A DNA stretch of 64,000 bases from Thiosulfativibrio sp964601165 (GCA_964601165.1 CAZRMK010000001.1:1-64000), one strand, 5' to 3'. Shown: positions 17,080 to 26,488, numbered from the stretch's first letter. Translations and numbers: made by a program. Notes: generated by a model from the letters alone, not told the origin.

Positions 17080-18395
17080 TGCCTAATCTTTTAAATGAAT
17101 TTGTGGTAAGAAGAAGAAAACTACTACCACAATTACCTAATAACTCTGTGGTGTTGGTTGCTTCTGGAGAAGAAAAAATTCGCAATAGAGATGTGGAATA
17201 TTCTTTTCGAGTAAACAGCGATTTTCATTATCTAACAGGATTTGAAGAACCAGATTGTATTTTAATTTTGCAAAAAAAATCAGAGTTAGAAAGTTCTTAT
17301 TTATTCTTGCGAGAAAAAGATTCTAAACAAGAAGTTTGGCAAGGTAGGCGTTTAGGAGTTGAAAAGGCAGTTCAAGCTTTAACTTTAGATGGTGCTTGGT
17401 CGATTGCAACATTAGAGTTGGAAGGTTTAAAACTTTTAGAAAATATAGATAATGTTTATTTTAGTTTTTCTGAACTAGAATTTTGGAATATAAAATTATC
17501 TAATTGGATTAAAAATTTAAAATTTAAGGTTCGTAAGGGTATTTCAGCACCTTCCTCATTAAACGATTTAGATAGTGTGCTACACGAAATGCGTTTAATT
17601 AAAACCGCAGAAGAAATTAAGCTGTTACGCCAAGCCGCACAAATATCCGTTAAGGGGCATTTGGCTGCGATGAAAATTACCAGACCTGGTAGTTTTGAAT
17701 ATCAAATTCAGGCAGAATTAGAACATTGTTTTAAAATGAATGCTTCTGTTCGTGTCGCTTTTAATTCTATTGTTGCATCCGGAGATAATGCCTGCATTTT
17801 ACACTACACAGAAAATAACTCTCAACTAGAAGATGGGCAGTTATTATTAGTTGATGCTGGAGCAGAATACCAAGGATATGCTGGAGACATTACCACTACT
17901 TTTCCTGTTTCTGGTAAGTTTAGTACTGCACAAGCGAGTTTATATTCATTGGTTTTAAAAGCACAGCATGCGGCTTTTGCAGCGGTGAAGCCAGGTAATA
18001 ACTATGATGCCATGCACCTAGAGAGCAGTAGAGTGATTACTCAAGGTTTAATTGAATTAGGGATTTTATCAGGCAACTTTGAAAGTTTGTTGGAAGAAGG
18101 GGCTTATAAAGCTTTTTTTATACATGGAACGGGACATTGGTTGGGCAGGGATGTGCATGATGTCGGGTGTTATAAAATTGAGGGTCAATGGCGAGCTTTA
18201 AAAGAGGGCATGGTACTGACAGTAGAGCCTGGAATTTATATTGCTCCAGATAACCTAGCGGTTGATAAAAAATGGCGAGGTATTGGTATTAGAATTGAGG
18301 ATGATTTACTGGTAACGGCAACAGGCCATGAAGTATTAACCCAAGGCTTGCCTAGAAGCGTAGTGGAGATTGAAAAGTGGATGAGCAGTCGTTAA
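17079..18395 (+). CDS. pepP: Xaa-Pro aminopeptidase
   Basis: PepP removes N-terminal residues preceding proline. The protein of 438 residues has the N-terminal AMP_N domain and the C-terminal pita-bread metallopeptidase domain. Metal ligands can be seen in order: VDAGAEYQGYAGDITTTF (two Asp), HGTGHWLGRDVHDVG (His), VLTVEPGIY (Glu) and GIRIEDD (Glu). I prefer the ATG that overlaps the ygfB stop (TAATG) to an in-frame GTG 24 bases upstream, because the start MPNLLNEF and the total length fit the E. coli enzyme (441). Confidence 0.94.
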   Translation: MPNLLNEFVVRRRKLLPQLPNNSVVLVASGEEKIRNRDVEYSFRVNSDFHYLTGFEEPDCILILQKKSELESSYLFLREKDSKQEVWQGRRLGVEKAVQALTLDGAWSIATLELEGLKLLENIDNVYFSFSELEFWNIKLSNWIKNLKFKVRKGISAPSSLNDLDSVLHEMRLIKTAEEIKLLRQAAQISVKGHLAAMKITRPGSFEYQIQAELEHCFKMNASVRVAFNSIVASGDNACILHYTENNSQLEDGQLLLVDAGAEYQGYAGDITTTFPVSGKFSTAQASLYSLVLKAQHAAFAAVKPGNNYDAMHLESSRVITQGLIELGILSGNFESLLEEGAYKAFFIHGTGHWLGRDVHDVGCYKIEGQWRALKEGMVLTVEPGIYIAPDNLAVDKKWRGIGIRIEDDLLVTATGHEVLTQGLPRSVVEIEKWMSSR

Positions 18396-18467
18396 TTTTG
18401 CCTCTTTTAAAAAAAGATTTTAAACCCGAATCCCCACTTAGAAATTGGGTTAAAGGAACTCTATAAA

Positions 18468-19667
18468 ATGAATAGCAAAGTGTTTATTTCTGGCGGTGGT
18501 CCAGTAGGTCTAATATTGGCAATAGGCTTGTCTCAGTTAGGGGCTGAGGTTATTCTGGCAGAAAAAAACTTGCCTGATGAAATGAACTTGGTTAACTCCA
18601 ATAAATCTCCTGATAGTTCTTTTGATGGTCGAGTGATAGCACTTACTTATGGTTCTAAATTGATATTAGAAAAGCTTGGAGTTTGGGAGCAAATCTATCC
18701 TTTCACGACTAAAATAAAATCAGTTCATGTGTCGCAAAAAGGTTTTTTAGGCATTACTCATCTTCACGCTAAAGAGGTAGATTTGCCTGCATTAGGCTAT
18801 AGTATTACCGCTAGTGATTTAGGGAAAGTATTATGGCAAAGGGTTCAATCTTATCAACAAATTCAAGTTTTATGTCCAGCTAATTTAGAGTCTTTAGAAA
18901 TGACAGATAATCAAGCTAATTTATCGGTTTCCGTAGAGGGGCAATTACAAAAGTTTACTGTTGATTTAGTGGTTGGAGCGGATGGAACGCAATCGACAGT
19001 TCGTCAGTTATTAGATCTAGAAATGACAGTAAAAGATTACCATGCTGTTGGGGTTATTGCCAAAATAGAAACCGAGTTATCACCTAACAACTGGGCATAC
19101 GAACGCTTTACTAAAGAAGGAGCGGTAGCACTATTGCCGATGGGAGGTAATTTTAGTAAAGCCGTGTTGGTTTGCCCTAAAGAACAGGTAGAGCATGTTA
19201 AAACTTTAGGAGACGAAGCTTTTATGCAGTTGTTTGCTAGTAAAATGGGCGAAAGATTAGGACGATTTACTCAAGTATCAGAGCGGGTTTTTTATCCGCT
19301 TCAAGAAACCTACGTGCCACAAATGACTAAAGGGCGTGCGGTGTTAATGGGAAATGCCTCTCATACCCAACACCCTGTTGCCGCACAAGGATTAAATTTA
19401 GGTATTGTAGATATTCAAGCATTTTTAGATTTGAGTGAGTCCTTATTGGTGCAGAATTTAGGAGATACAGAGTTTTTACAAACCTATGCCAAACAACGCC
19501 ATCAACATCACCAACAAATTATGGGTTTAACCGATAGTTTAATCGAAATTTTTCAAGCAAAATCACCGGTAATTGGTCATGCTAGAGGAATAGGATTAAT
19601 GGCTATGCAAACTTTTTCACCGTTACGAAAACGCTTCGCTAAAATATCAATGGGAGTGTCCTTGTGA
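18468..19667 (+). CDS. ubiH: Ubiquinone biosynthesis FAD hydroxylase UbiH
   Basis: The 399-residue flavoprotein monooxygenase acts in ubiquinone ring hydroxylation. It has the FAD-binding ISGGGPVGLILAIGL at its N-terminus, the central VVGADGTQSTVR (DG motif) and the third motif GNASHTQHPVAAQGLNLG, whose GN(A/S)SHT.HP form is typical of UbiH rather than the GDAAH form of its paralogue. It precedes a second hydroxylase gene with a 4-bp overlap (GTGA). The upstream spacer carries an A-type fragment of the palindromic family. Confidence 0.9.
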   Translation: MNSKVFISGGGPVGLILAIGLSQLGAEVILAEKNLPDEMNLVNSNKSPDSSFDGRVIALTYGSKLILEKLGVWEQIYPFTTKIKSVHVSQKGFLGITHLHAKEVDLPALGYSITASDLGKVLWQRVQSYQQIQVLCPANLESLEMTDNQANLSVSVEGQLQKFTVDLVVGADGTQSTVRQLLDLEMTVKDYHAVGVIAKIETELSPNNWAYERFTKEGAVALLPMGGNFSKAVLVCPKEQVEHVKTLGDEAFMQLFASKMGERLGRFTQVSERVFYPLQETYVPQMTKGRAVLMGNASHTQHPVAAQGLNLGIVDIQAFLDLSESLLVQNLGDTEFLQTYAKQRHQHHQQIMGLTDSLIEIFQAKSPVIGHARGIGLMAMQTFSPLRKRFAKISMGVSL

Positions 19668-20965
19668 GTTTTATTGAACAACCTTTGCTTGCCGAAAACA
19701 TTGAAACCTTAACTCAAACTCACTGGGATGTAATTGTTGTCGGTGGTGGAATGGTAGGAGCAACGGTAGCATTAGGTTTAGGGCAACAAAATTTTAAGGT
19801 ACTGTTGCTAGAAAACCAAAAACCTAGCTTGAATTGGGGTGAAGCTATGCCCTATCAAACTCGGGTGAGTGCCTTAACGAGAGCCTCTGAAAATATTTTA
19901 AAAAATTTAGGAGCATGGCAGGGTATTGAAAACAGAAGGCTTCACCCCTTTAAAGCGATGCATGTATGGGACGATTTTTCAGGAGCAGAAATTCATTTTT
20001 CAGCTAAAGAAATGTTAGAACCTAACCTAGGTTACGTTATTGAAAATCAAGTGGTTCAAGAATCTCTGTGGAATGAAATTAAAATACAGTCTAATATTAC
20101 CAGTGTTTTTGGCTTAGAAGTGAATGATTTATCCCTAGAAAAAAACCAAGCAACTATATTTATAGCAACAGTTGGCAAAATTAATACCCAATTAGTTATT
20201 GCCGCAGATGGGGCAAATTCAAATATGAGGCAACTTGCTGAAATTGAACTGATAACCCATGACTATCAGCAGTGTGCGATTGTCGGTTGTGTTAAAACAG
20301 AAAAATCTCACCAAGATACTTGTTGGCAAAGATATACCCATGATGGACCTTTTGCTTACTTAGCGATGGAAGATAATATGAGTTCAATCGCTTGGTATTT
20401 ACCGCCAGAAAAAATGTCATGGGCGTTAGGTTTAGATGATGAGGGATTTGCTAAAGCAGTTACCGAAGCCTCTGGAGAAAAGTTAGGTGAAGTTATTATG
20501 GTGGGTAAAAGAGCAGGTTTTCCGCTTATCCGCCGACATGCAAGCAGTTATGTTAAGCCCCATTTTGTATTGGTTGGAGATGCGGCACACACGGTTCATC
20601 CACAAGCAGGGCAGGGAGTGAATTTAGGTTTGCTTGATGCCGCCGCCTTAATAGAAACTTTAACTGACGCTAGACAAAAAGCGCAACAAACCTCACAGGA
20701 ATGTTCGCGACAAAAGAAACCTAAAGACTGGGCAAGGCATTCTGTATTGCGACGCTACGAACGCTGGCGACGAGGTGACAATGCTATTGTACAACGCTCA
20801 ATGGAAGGGTTTGATTGGATGTTTAAACACCAAAGAGTTAAAACAGAATTTAGAAAAGTGTTTTTGCCTCTCGCCAATCAATTAAAGCCTGTTAAAAACT
20901 GGTTGATGGGTCAAGTGCTAAATGGTCGAGAAGCTCTTCCGAGTTTAGCCAAAAAACGGCTGTAA
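19664..20965 (+). CDS. ubiI: Ubiquinone biosynthesis FAD hydroxylase, UbiI-like
   Basis: The 433-residue paralogue of UbiH has VVGGGMVGATVALGLG near residue 24, AADGANSNMR in the middle and GDAAHTVHPQAGQGVNLG near residue 305. Position after ubiH in the pepP operon indicates UbiI (VisC), the C5 hydroxylase in E. coli; UbiF- or UbiM-type activity cannot be excluded from sequence alone. The product would act in the membrane-associated ubiquinone complex. It carries about 30 more residues than E. coli UbiI, part of them a charged insert around 335-350. Confidence 0.87.
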   Translation: MSFIEQPLLAENIETLTQTHWDVIVVGGGMVGATVALGLGQQNFKVLLLENQKPSLNWGEAMPYQTRVSALTRASENILKNLGAWQGIENRRLHPFKAMHVWDDFSGAEIHFSAKEMLEPNLGYVIENQVVQESLWNEIKIQSNITSVFGLEVNDLSLEKNQATIFIATVGKINTQLVIAADGANSNMRQLAEIELITHDYQQCAIVGCVKTEKSHQDTCWQRYTHDGPFAYLAMEDNMSSIAWYLPPEKMSWALGLDDEGFAKAVTEASGEKLGEVIMVGKRAGFPLIRRHASSYVKPHFVLVGDAAHTVHPQAGQGVNLGLLDAAALIETLTDARQKAQQTSQECSRQKKPKDWARHSVLRRYERWRRGDNAIVQRSMEGFDWMFKHQRVKTEFRKVFLPLANQLKPVKNWLMGQVLNGREALPSLAKKRL

Positions 20966-20983
20966 CCTAAATTAGGGACAAGC

Positions 20984-21826
20984 ATGAATAAAGATTTTAA
21001 ATCCTATATTGGGCTGTCAGGAGTTGATAAAACAGAAAATAAGAAAGCAGTTAGTTTCGGAAAACTATTTTCTTATTTGGTTTTAATGGTTCTGATAGTG
21101 GTAGTGGTGCAATTAGTATCTGCTATTGTCGATGGTAAACCTTTCCACGATATACGAATTGCGATTATAGTTTGGCTAGTTTTTAGCACCGAGTTCATGG
21201 TTAGTTTATATTTAGTTCATAATAAAAAGCGTTATATAAAATATAACTGGATGAACTTATTAATCATTGTATTGACCATTCCTTGGATTCCTTGGGGAGG
21301 AAACTGGGCAGCTATATTTAGAAGTCTAAGATTATTGTTATTTATTAGAGTTTTTATAACAGTATTTAAAGACATGTTTTTAATGCTAAAAAATCATGGT
21401 CTAGGATTTATACTGATTGGAGCATTATTCTTTATTATTATTTCTGGAGCTATTTTTTCTGCAATTGAAGACATACCTTTTACCACAGGATTATGGTATT
21501 CATTAGTGACACTTACCACTGTAGGCTATGGAGATGTGACGCCTGTTACCGATGTAGGAAAAATCTTTGGTGCCTTTTTAATTGTTTTTGGAGTCATTCT
21601 TTTTTCATTAATCATCGCAAACATATCTTCTTTTCTGGTCGAATCGGAACAGAAAAAAATGGAATGCCATTTTGTGGAAATGGAAAGAGTAATTGAAAAT
21701 CGTATTCAAGAAGCCAGTGAACAAAATGAAGAGAAAATAGAAAAGTTAATGCTTCAAATGGATAAACGTTTAGCTAATATTGAACAAAAGATGACGCAAC
21801 TTCATTCTGATGTTATTAAAAAATAG
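20984..21826 (+). CDS. Voltage-gated-type potassium channel subunit
   Basis: The 280-residue membrane protein has the potassium selectivity filter TTVGYGD at residues 178-184 between two helices. Four further helices lie upstream. The fourth contains a reduced voltage-sensor-like arginine series (FRSLRLLLFIR, residues 112-122). The C-terminal ~65 residues form a charged coiled coil rather than a nucleotide-binding or RCK domain. The layout is that of a six-TM VIC-family channel acting as a tetramer. It lies 18 bp after ubiI and may share its transcript. Confidence 0.88.
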   Translation: MNKDFKSYIGLSGVDKTENKKAVSFGKLFSYLVLMVLIVVVVQLVSAIVDGKPFHDIRIAIIVWLVFSTEFMVSLYLVHNKKRYIKYNWMNLLIIVLTIPWIPWGGNWAAIFRSLRLLLFIRVFITVFKDMFLMLKNHGLGFILIGALFFIIISGAIFSAIEDIPFTTGLWYSLVTLTTVGYGDVTPVTDVGKIFGAFLIVFGVILFSLIIANISSFLVESEQKKMECHFVEMERVIENRIQEASEQNEEKIEKLMLQMDKRLANIEQKMTQLHSDVIKK

Positions 21827-22150
21827 TTAAAAGAAATACTCTGTTAAATCAGAGGGAGCCGACTAGTTCTTTTACTTCTTTCCTCGTAAAACTAATATCT
21901 TGCATATTATGGACGTGGTTTGATGTGGGAAAATAAATATTACTTACTTTGGATTAAGAAGAGGCTGGAAATACTTTGACTTTGTAGTCATAAAGCTTTA
22001 TATTTCGGATGTTGTTATTTTTAATAAGGCTCAGTTTCTAGATAGAAATTTGGGGAAAAGTGGGCTTAAATTTAAATAAAGGACACCTCTAAAAAATTTA
22101 AGTGCGTTTTTATTGTGCTTAGGTTTTAGAGGAGTCTATAAGGTAACCTA
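21827..22150. other. Gap between K+ channel and LysR genes
   Basis: I see no gene in these 324 bp. An imperfect hairpin lies at 22082-22136. A segment near 22012 (TTTCGGATGTTG) recurs upstream of the TAXI receptor gene near 573. The LysR gene's ribosome site (AAGG) is at the right end. Confidence 0.4.
22082..22136. repeat. Imperfect inverted repeat before LysR gene
   Basis: GACACCTCTAAAAAATTTAAG faces CTTAGGTTTTAGAGGAGTC across a short loop. It could be a miniature element with GACACCTCTAAA ends or a regulatory hairpin in the LysR leader. Only one copy is present, so the choice is open. Confidence 0.5.
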
Positions 22151-23092
22151 ATGGCAGATAGAAGACTACAAGTATTCCATACTGTCGCTCGAGTAATGAG
22201 TTTTACTAAAGCGGCAGAAACACTTCATATGACCCAACCAGCGGTTACTTTCCAAGTAAAACAGCTAGAAGAATTTTTTAACACTAGATTGTTTGACCGT
22301 ACTCATAATAAAATTACTCTTACAGAGGCAGGAAGGGTCGTTTACGGCTATTCTGAAAGGATTTTAGACAGCTACGACAAAATGAATGACGAAATTCGAG
22401 AATTAACGGGTGAAGTTACGGGTAGCCTAATTATTGGTGCAAGTACCACTATTGCAGAATACTTATTACCGAGTTTATTAGGAGCCTTTAAAAAACAATT
22501 TGAAAATGTCAGTATTCGCCTTCAGGTGGGTAATACCGATGCTATTGTTGCAATGGTTGAAAATAACATGATTGATTTAGGAGTTGTTGAAGCTCCTGTT
22601 TATAATAAAAACCTAGAAGTTGAAGTTTGTCGCCTAGACGAGATGCAATTAATTTGCCCACCGAACCACCCTTTGGCAAATAGAGATAAAATTTCGATTG
22701 AACAAATTCGTAAGTATGGCTATATTTCTCGAGAAGAGGGTTCAGGATCGAGATCGGTGATTGACAGCTATATTCGTGAGCAGGGGTTTAGCTACAGTGA
22801 CCTAAATGTGGTTATGGAGCTAGGTAGTCCAGAAGCCGTTAAAATGTCGGTTGAATGTGAAGTAGGCTTGGCAGTTGTTTCAAGATCAACCTTATCTAAA
22901 GAGCTACAACTAGGAACTTTAAAAGCTATTCCGTTAGATCCACCTTTATATCGCCCTTTTTCTCACGTTAGACAAAAGCACAAGTTCCGTCATAGAGCAG
23001 TAGGAGAGCTTCTTGAGTTTGCAGTAGAATACTGTAGAAAAAGAGCAATCAAACAAGGATTTAAAGTTTCAACAGAAGAAGAAAAGAGCTAG
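22151..23092 (+). CDS. LysR-family transcriptional regulator
   Basis: The 313-residue protein has an N-terminal winged helix-turn-helix (MSFTKAAETLHMTQPAVTFQ, then VKQLEEFFNTRLFDR; about residues 1-65) and a C-terminal effector-binding domain (from about 90) with IIGASTTIAEYLLP and DLGVVEAP. The overall look is close to the CysB/CbbR-type subgroup, but no target gene lies next to it: the BtuF-like gene converges from the other side. Self-regulation through the hairpin-containing leader is possible. The effector is unknown. Confidence 0.88.
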   Translation: MADRRLQVFHTVARVMSFTKAAETLHMTQPAVTFQVKQLEEFFNTRLFDRTHNKITLTEAGRVVYGYSERILDSYDKMNDEIRELTGEVTGSLIIGASTTIAEYLLPSLLGAFKKQFENVSIRLQVGNTDAIVAMVENNMIDLGVVEAPVYNKNLEVEVCRLDEMQLICPPNHPLANRDKISIEQIRKYGYISREEGSGSRSVIDSYIREQGFSYSDLNVVMELGSPEAVKMSVECEVGLAVVSRSTLSKELQLGTLKAIPLDPPLYRPFSHVRQKHKFRHRAVGELLEFAVEYCRKRAIKQGFKVSTEEEKS

Positions 23093-23103
23093 TTTCGCTT
23101 TCC

Positions 23104-23973
23104 TTAAGGGGTATGAAAATAATGAGTTCTTGCCTGTTGGATAGTTTGACACAAAGTGGGTAGATAATGAATTAATCTTGCAGTAGGACGTTGTAGGTTA
23201 TCCGCATTGATCTTATAAATTTGTTGTTGCTTAATGGCTTGAATAGTTGACCATTCTTGCCATTCTTTAAGCCAAATCTCTTGAATAGGTTTTTCTCCAC
23301 CTAGTAGTATAGTTTGTGGATTTTTATGAATAATAGCCTCTAAACTTACCGTTCCTGCAAGAGTTAGCATTTCTGAAAAAATATTATATCCACCGCATAA
23401 AGACAAGGCTTGGCTAATAAATTGTTGGCCATTTATTGTCATGAAAGGGTGGTTCCAAATTTGATAAAAAATAGTGACTAAATCTAAATGTTGGTACTGT
23501 TCTTTAATGCTATTTAACTGTTGAATTAATTCTAGTTTCTGTTTCTGAGCTACATCTTGAGTTTGAATAACTTCACCAATTAATGCAATTTCTTTAGGAA
23601 TATCAAATAGAGATTTCGGGTCAGAATAGAAAATCTTAAAACCAAGTTTCTGGCTAAGTTCCTCAATTCTTGCAATATCTTGAGCACGGTTTCCAGAGCG
23701 CCAAACCACTACTAAGTCAGGTTTTAAAGCAATGATTTTCTCGATACTAATAGCGTTGTAATTGCCAACAATAGGTAAGTTTTGAACAGACTTGGGATAG
23801 TTTGAATAAGCCACCACTCCAACTAATTTATCAACCCCACCAGCAGAAGCGATTAGCTCTGTTGTACCTGGAGAAAGGGAAATAATGCGTTCTACTGGAG
23901 AAGTATTTGCCCAAGCTTGATTTAAATAAAATATAAGTAGTGTAAATAGGATAAATAAAGATTTTTTATTCAT
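23104..23973 (-). CDS. Cobalamin-type ABC substrate-binding protein (BtuF-like)
   Basis: The 289-residue periplasmic protein has a signal peptide (residues 1-22, ending NQAWA) and the BtuF/TroA-like fold signature: RIISLSPGTTELIASAGGVDKLVGV at the start and ALKPDLVVVW near residue 85. Helical-backbone class III binding proteins of this kind bind vitamin B12 or metal chelates; the SPGTTE start is typical of BtuF. No permease or ATPase gene is adjacent, so the partners must be elsewhere. A GAGACC MITE lies just upstream of its start codon. Confidence 0.82.
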   Translation of the reverse strand: MNKKSLFILFTLLIFYLNQAWANTSPVERIISLSPGTTELIASAGGVDKLVGVVAYSNYPKSVQNLPIVGNYNAISIEKIIALKPDLVVVWRSGNRAQDIARIEELSQKLGFKIFYSDPKSLFDIPKEIALIGEVIQTQDVAQKQKLELIQQLNSIKEQYQHLDLVTIFYQIWNHPFMTINGQQFISQALSLCGGYNIFSEMLTLAGTVSLEAIIHKNPQTILLGGEKPIQEIWLKEWQEWSTIQAIKQQQIYKINADNLQRPTARLIHYLPTLCQTIQQARTHYFHTP

Positions 23974-23997
23974 AAATTTATCCCTTATTGAATTCTA

Positions 23998-24069
23998 GAG
24001 ACCTTTGCATAATTAAAATGCACTATTTTCTGCATTCCCTAAACCGCATTTTAATTATGCAAAGGTCTC
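23998..24069. mobile_element. 72-bp MITE derivative, GAGACC family
   Basis: It has the same 20-bp ends as the 160-bp copy at 14071 and shares the segment ACTATTTTCTGCATTCCCTA with its right half, so it is an internal-deletion form. A 5-bp duplication TTCTA flanks it (23993-23997, 24070-24074). It separates two genes on the minus strand and lies in the leader of the BtuF-like gene. Confidence 0.88.
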
Positions 24070-24079
24070 TTCTAGTAAT

Positions 24080-24107
24080 AAAAAAGGCAGATAAAAATAT
24101 CTGCCTT
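24080..24107 (-). terminator. Rho-independent terminator of the Fe-type binding protein gene
   Basis: AAGGCAGATA and TATCTGCCTT form a 10-bp stem with a 4-nt loop. On the minus strand the stem is followed by a run of six Ts. It lies about 27 bp after the stop of the gene encoded at 24134-25213. Confidence 0.87.
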
Positions 24108-24133
24108 AGATTAAAGTTGAAATTTTAAAGTTT

Positions 24134-25213
24134 TTAGCTATGCTTTGCAACCGTATCTATTATATGTTGATGCACGTCTTGTTTCATTAAAGTTTCAATA
24201 GAGATAAACTTATAGTTAAAATTATTCTCTTCTACAACTGGATTAACTGCACCATCGCGTAAGGTTGAGCTAAGTCCAATTTTTACCATCTCTTTTTGTA
24301 AATCAGTATCTTTGGTAATATAGTTAAACAAATCTAATTCAGCTTCATTAGGATTGCTACGAACGCCAACAGTGTAAGGGAAGGCAAAAGCACCTTCTTT
24401 AGGCCAAATAACTGCTAGTTTTCCATCTGCAATTGCTTGTAGAGTCTTTTTGCTAGTTAAAACGCCAACACCAACTTTAAATTTGCCTTCAGCTACTGCC
24501 TTAGCTACGCCTTCAACTTTAAGAGGTTTAGGTGCGTCTTTATCAGCTCTAATAAGTTTAGGCATATTTGCATTTATAATAATCTGCTCAAACTTTTTTT
24601 CGCCTACAGTATGGTACAAAGATGATAAGGTTCTTACCGCATAACAACCTCTTCCAGGAATGGCAAGAGTATCATTAAAATTGGCAAGATCCGCCCAGCT
24701 TTTAGGAACGTCTTTGGTATCTATTAACTTAGGATTGTAAAAAATAACCATGGTTTCTACGAAAGGATAATGTAGCTGTCCTTGATACTCATTGAAATGA
24801 GAGAATTGTGGTCTAAGGTCTAAATGCCCTGGCTTTGATGCAAAAAGATCTCTAGCATTATGTAAATGTTTAAAAATATCTGTTCCAGGAGGAACTTCTC
24901 CAGTCCTTCCATATGACAGGATAACGCTATGTCTAAGCTTGCCTTCTTTTACGCCATAAATAAGATCTTTAGAAAATCCACGGCTTCTTTTCATGTAGAT
25001 AGTTGCATAGTGGCTACTTTTAGAATAAAAGTCGGCATCAATAAAACTTTTGGTATCTGCTCTTAAAGGGCTTGGAAAATGTACTGAAAGAGTGGGGTTA
25101 GTATTTGCAGTGCTAGACTTATTTTCTGCTGCTACTACGGTGTGGCTCATAGCAAGGGTTAAAACTCCTGCGGATAGGGTAAGTGCAGTCACTTTAGTTA
25201 ATTTTTTTAGCAT
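24134..25213 (-). CDS. ABC transporter substrate-binding protein, iron (FbpA)-like
   Basis: The 359-residue protein has a signal peptide (residues 1-28, ending VVAA) and the two-lobed family-1/FbpA-like fold. Visible blocks include YPFVETMVIFYNPKLI and IPGRGCYAVRTL in the middle and WPKEGAFAFPYTVGV in the second lobe. A Fur-box-like site sits 60-80 bp upstream of the start, and a good terminator follows the gene, so it is a single-gene iron-regulated unit. Ferric iron is therefore the best guess for the ligand. No permease genes are adjacent. Confidence 0.75.
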   Translation of the reverse strand: MLKKLTKVTALTLSAGVLTLAMSHTVVAAENKSSTANTNPTLSVHFPSPLRADTKSFIDADFYSKSSHYATIYMKRSRGFSKDLIYGVKEGKLRHSVILSYGRTGEVPPGTDIFKHLHNARDLFASKPGHLDLRPQFSHFNEYQGQLHYPFVETMVIFYNPKLIDTKDVPKSWADLANFNDTLAIPGRGCYAVRTLSSLYHTVGEKKFEQIIINANMPKLIRADKDAPKPLKVEGVAKAVAEGKFKVGVGVLTSKKTLQAIADGKLAVIWPKEGAFAFPYTVGVRSNPNEAELDLFNYITKDTDLQKEMVKIGLSSTLRDGAVNPVVEENNFNYKFISIETLMKQDVHQHIIDTVAKHS

Positions 25214-25273
25214 CTAATCGCTTCCTTCTTAATTTGATAGAAAAGTAAATTTATATGATTGTTATTTACAAGC

Positions 25274-25292
25274 AATAATGATTATCTTTACT
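25274..25292. promoter_or_regulatory. Fur-box-like operator
   Basis: The plus strand shows ATAATGATTATC, 12 contiguous matches to the Fur consensus core and 15 of 19 overall by my alignment. It lies 60-80 bp upstream of the iron-type binding protein start, where it would cover the promoter. Confidence 0.65.
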
Positions 25293-25351
25293 GATACTAC
25301 CATAGGAAGATATTATGTTCAAATTTTTAAATTAAAAATTAATTAGTTAAA

Positions 25352-25400
25352 ACCTAAATCCTGCAAGTGTTGCACCAATGTATATGCATAATCAATTGTT
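25352..25400. repeat. Left-end fragment of the ACCTAAATCC family
   Basis: ACCTAAATCCTGCAAGTGTT matches the B-type terminus; a clear right end is missing. It lies just downstream of folD, whose stop is at 25406. Confidence 0.7.
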
Positions 25401-25405
25401 AGGAG

Positions 25406-26254
25406 TTATTCAGAATAAGCAGCTTGAAGGGTGTTTTGTAACAGTGTCGCAATCGTCATAGGGCCAACTCCACCAGGAACAGGGGTAATCCAGCTGGCCT
25501 TTTGTTTTGCGGTATTATACTCAACATCACCTACTAATCTTCCATCATCAAGGCGGTTAATGCCAACATCGATAACAATCGCTCCAGATTTAATCCAGCT
25601 ACCTTTAACCATTTCTGGAATTCCTACAGCAACGACGACAAGATCAGCTTCTGATATTTTTTGAGGCAGGTTTTTGGTAGCACTGTGACAAATCGTTACC
25701 GTAGCCCTAGCATTAAGTAGTTCTAGTGCCATAGGTACACCGACAATATTGGAGGCTCCTACGATTACAGCATTTAGACCACGCAATTGAATACCCATTT
25801 TTTTAAGCATAGTCATGACACCATGAGGAGTACAGGGAGCAAGATGAGTTGTTCTAGTTGCTAAACGTCCCATATTGTATGGGTGAAAGCCATCAACATC
25901 TTTTTGAGGGTCGATAGCTTCAATAATTACATTAGTATCAATATGATCAGGAACAGGCAACTGAACAATAATTCCATGCACATCTTCACGTGCATTAAGT
26001 TCATTAATTTTAGCCAGTAGCTCAGCTTGGGTGGTTTCTGCTGGGAGCTCAAGTGAAACGTCATTAAACCCTGCTTCTTCGCAAGCAATTTTTTTGTTAC
26101 GAACATAAACCTGAGAGGCAGGGTCAGTGCCCACTAAAATAACCGCTAAGCCAGGTGGCATCTTTCCTGAGCTTACTTGCTTTATAACCTGTTGAGAAAT
26201 TTTTTCTCTAAGTTCTAAAGCAATCGCCTTACCATCTAAAATTTTTGCAGACAT
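25406..26254 (-). CDS. folD: Bifunctional methylene-THF dehydrogenase/cyclohydrolase
   Basis: FolD interconverts 5,10-methylene-, methenyl- and 10-formyl-THF. The 282-residue enzyme has VYVRNKKIACEEAGF with the catalytic Tyr and Lys (about residues 50-64), VQLPVPDHID, the NADP-binding IVGASNIVGVPMALEL near residue 163, and the C-terminal TPVPGGVGPMTIATLL. Its length fits the family. It stands alone on the minus strand and is metabolically linked to Fau. Confidence 0.96.
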   Translation of the reverse strand: MSAKILDGKAIALELREKISQQVIKQVSSGKMPPGLAVILVGTDPASQVYVRNKKIACEEAGFNDVSLELPAETTQAELLAKINELNAREDVHGIIVQLPVPDHIDTNVIIEAIDPQKDVDGFHPYNMGRLATRTTHLAPCTPHGVMTMLKKMGIQLRGLNAVIVGASNIVGVPMALELLNARATVTICHSATKNLPQKISEADLVVVAVGIPEMVKGSWIKSGAIVIDVGINRLDDGRLVGDVEYNTAKQKASWITPVPGGVGPMTIATLLQNTLQAAYSE

Positions 26255-26294
26255 GTTTTACCTTATGAAATTAGGTCTAACTCAATAGCTTGTA

Positions 26295-26337
26295 CAATAT
26301 TCGTGTTTAGAGATTTTCTGCATCTATGTTTGGATTA
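26295..26337. repeat. Dispersed ~42-bp repeat, copy 2
   Basis: It reads CAATATTCGTGTTTAGAG, ATTTTCTGCATCTAT and GTTTGGATT, and aligns with the copy at 14010-14050 with several substitutions. It occupies the leader between folD and the phosphatase gene. A small hairpin AGGGAG/CTCCCT follows at 26341-26357. Confidence 0.5.
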
Positions 26338-26488
26338 TGGAGGGAGGTATTCTCCCTGATTTAATTGCCAAAAGTGGTTATGATACCTCAAATAGAAGTG
26401 TAGAAGTACTGTAGTTAAAATGGGCTTAGGTTAAATTGTTTAGAGTTGTTAAAATGAAATTATTAAAAATTAATTGGTTAGGGGCTGT

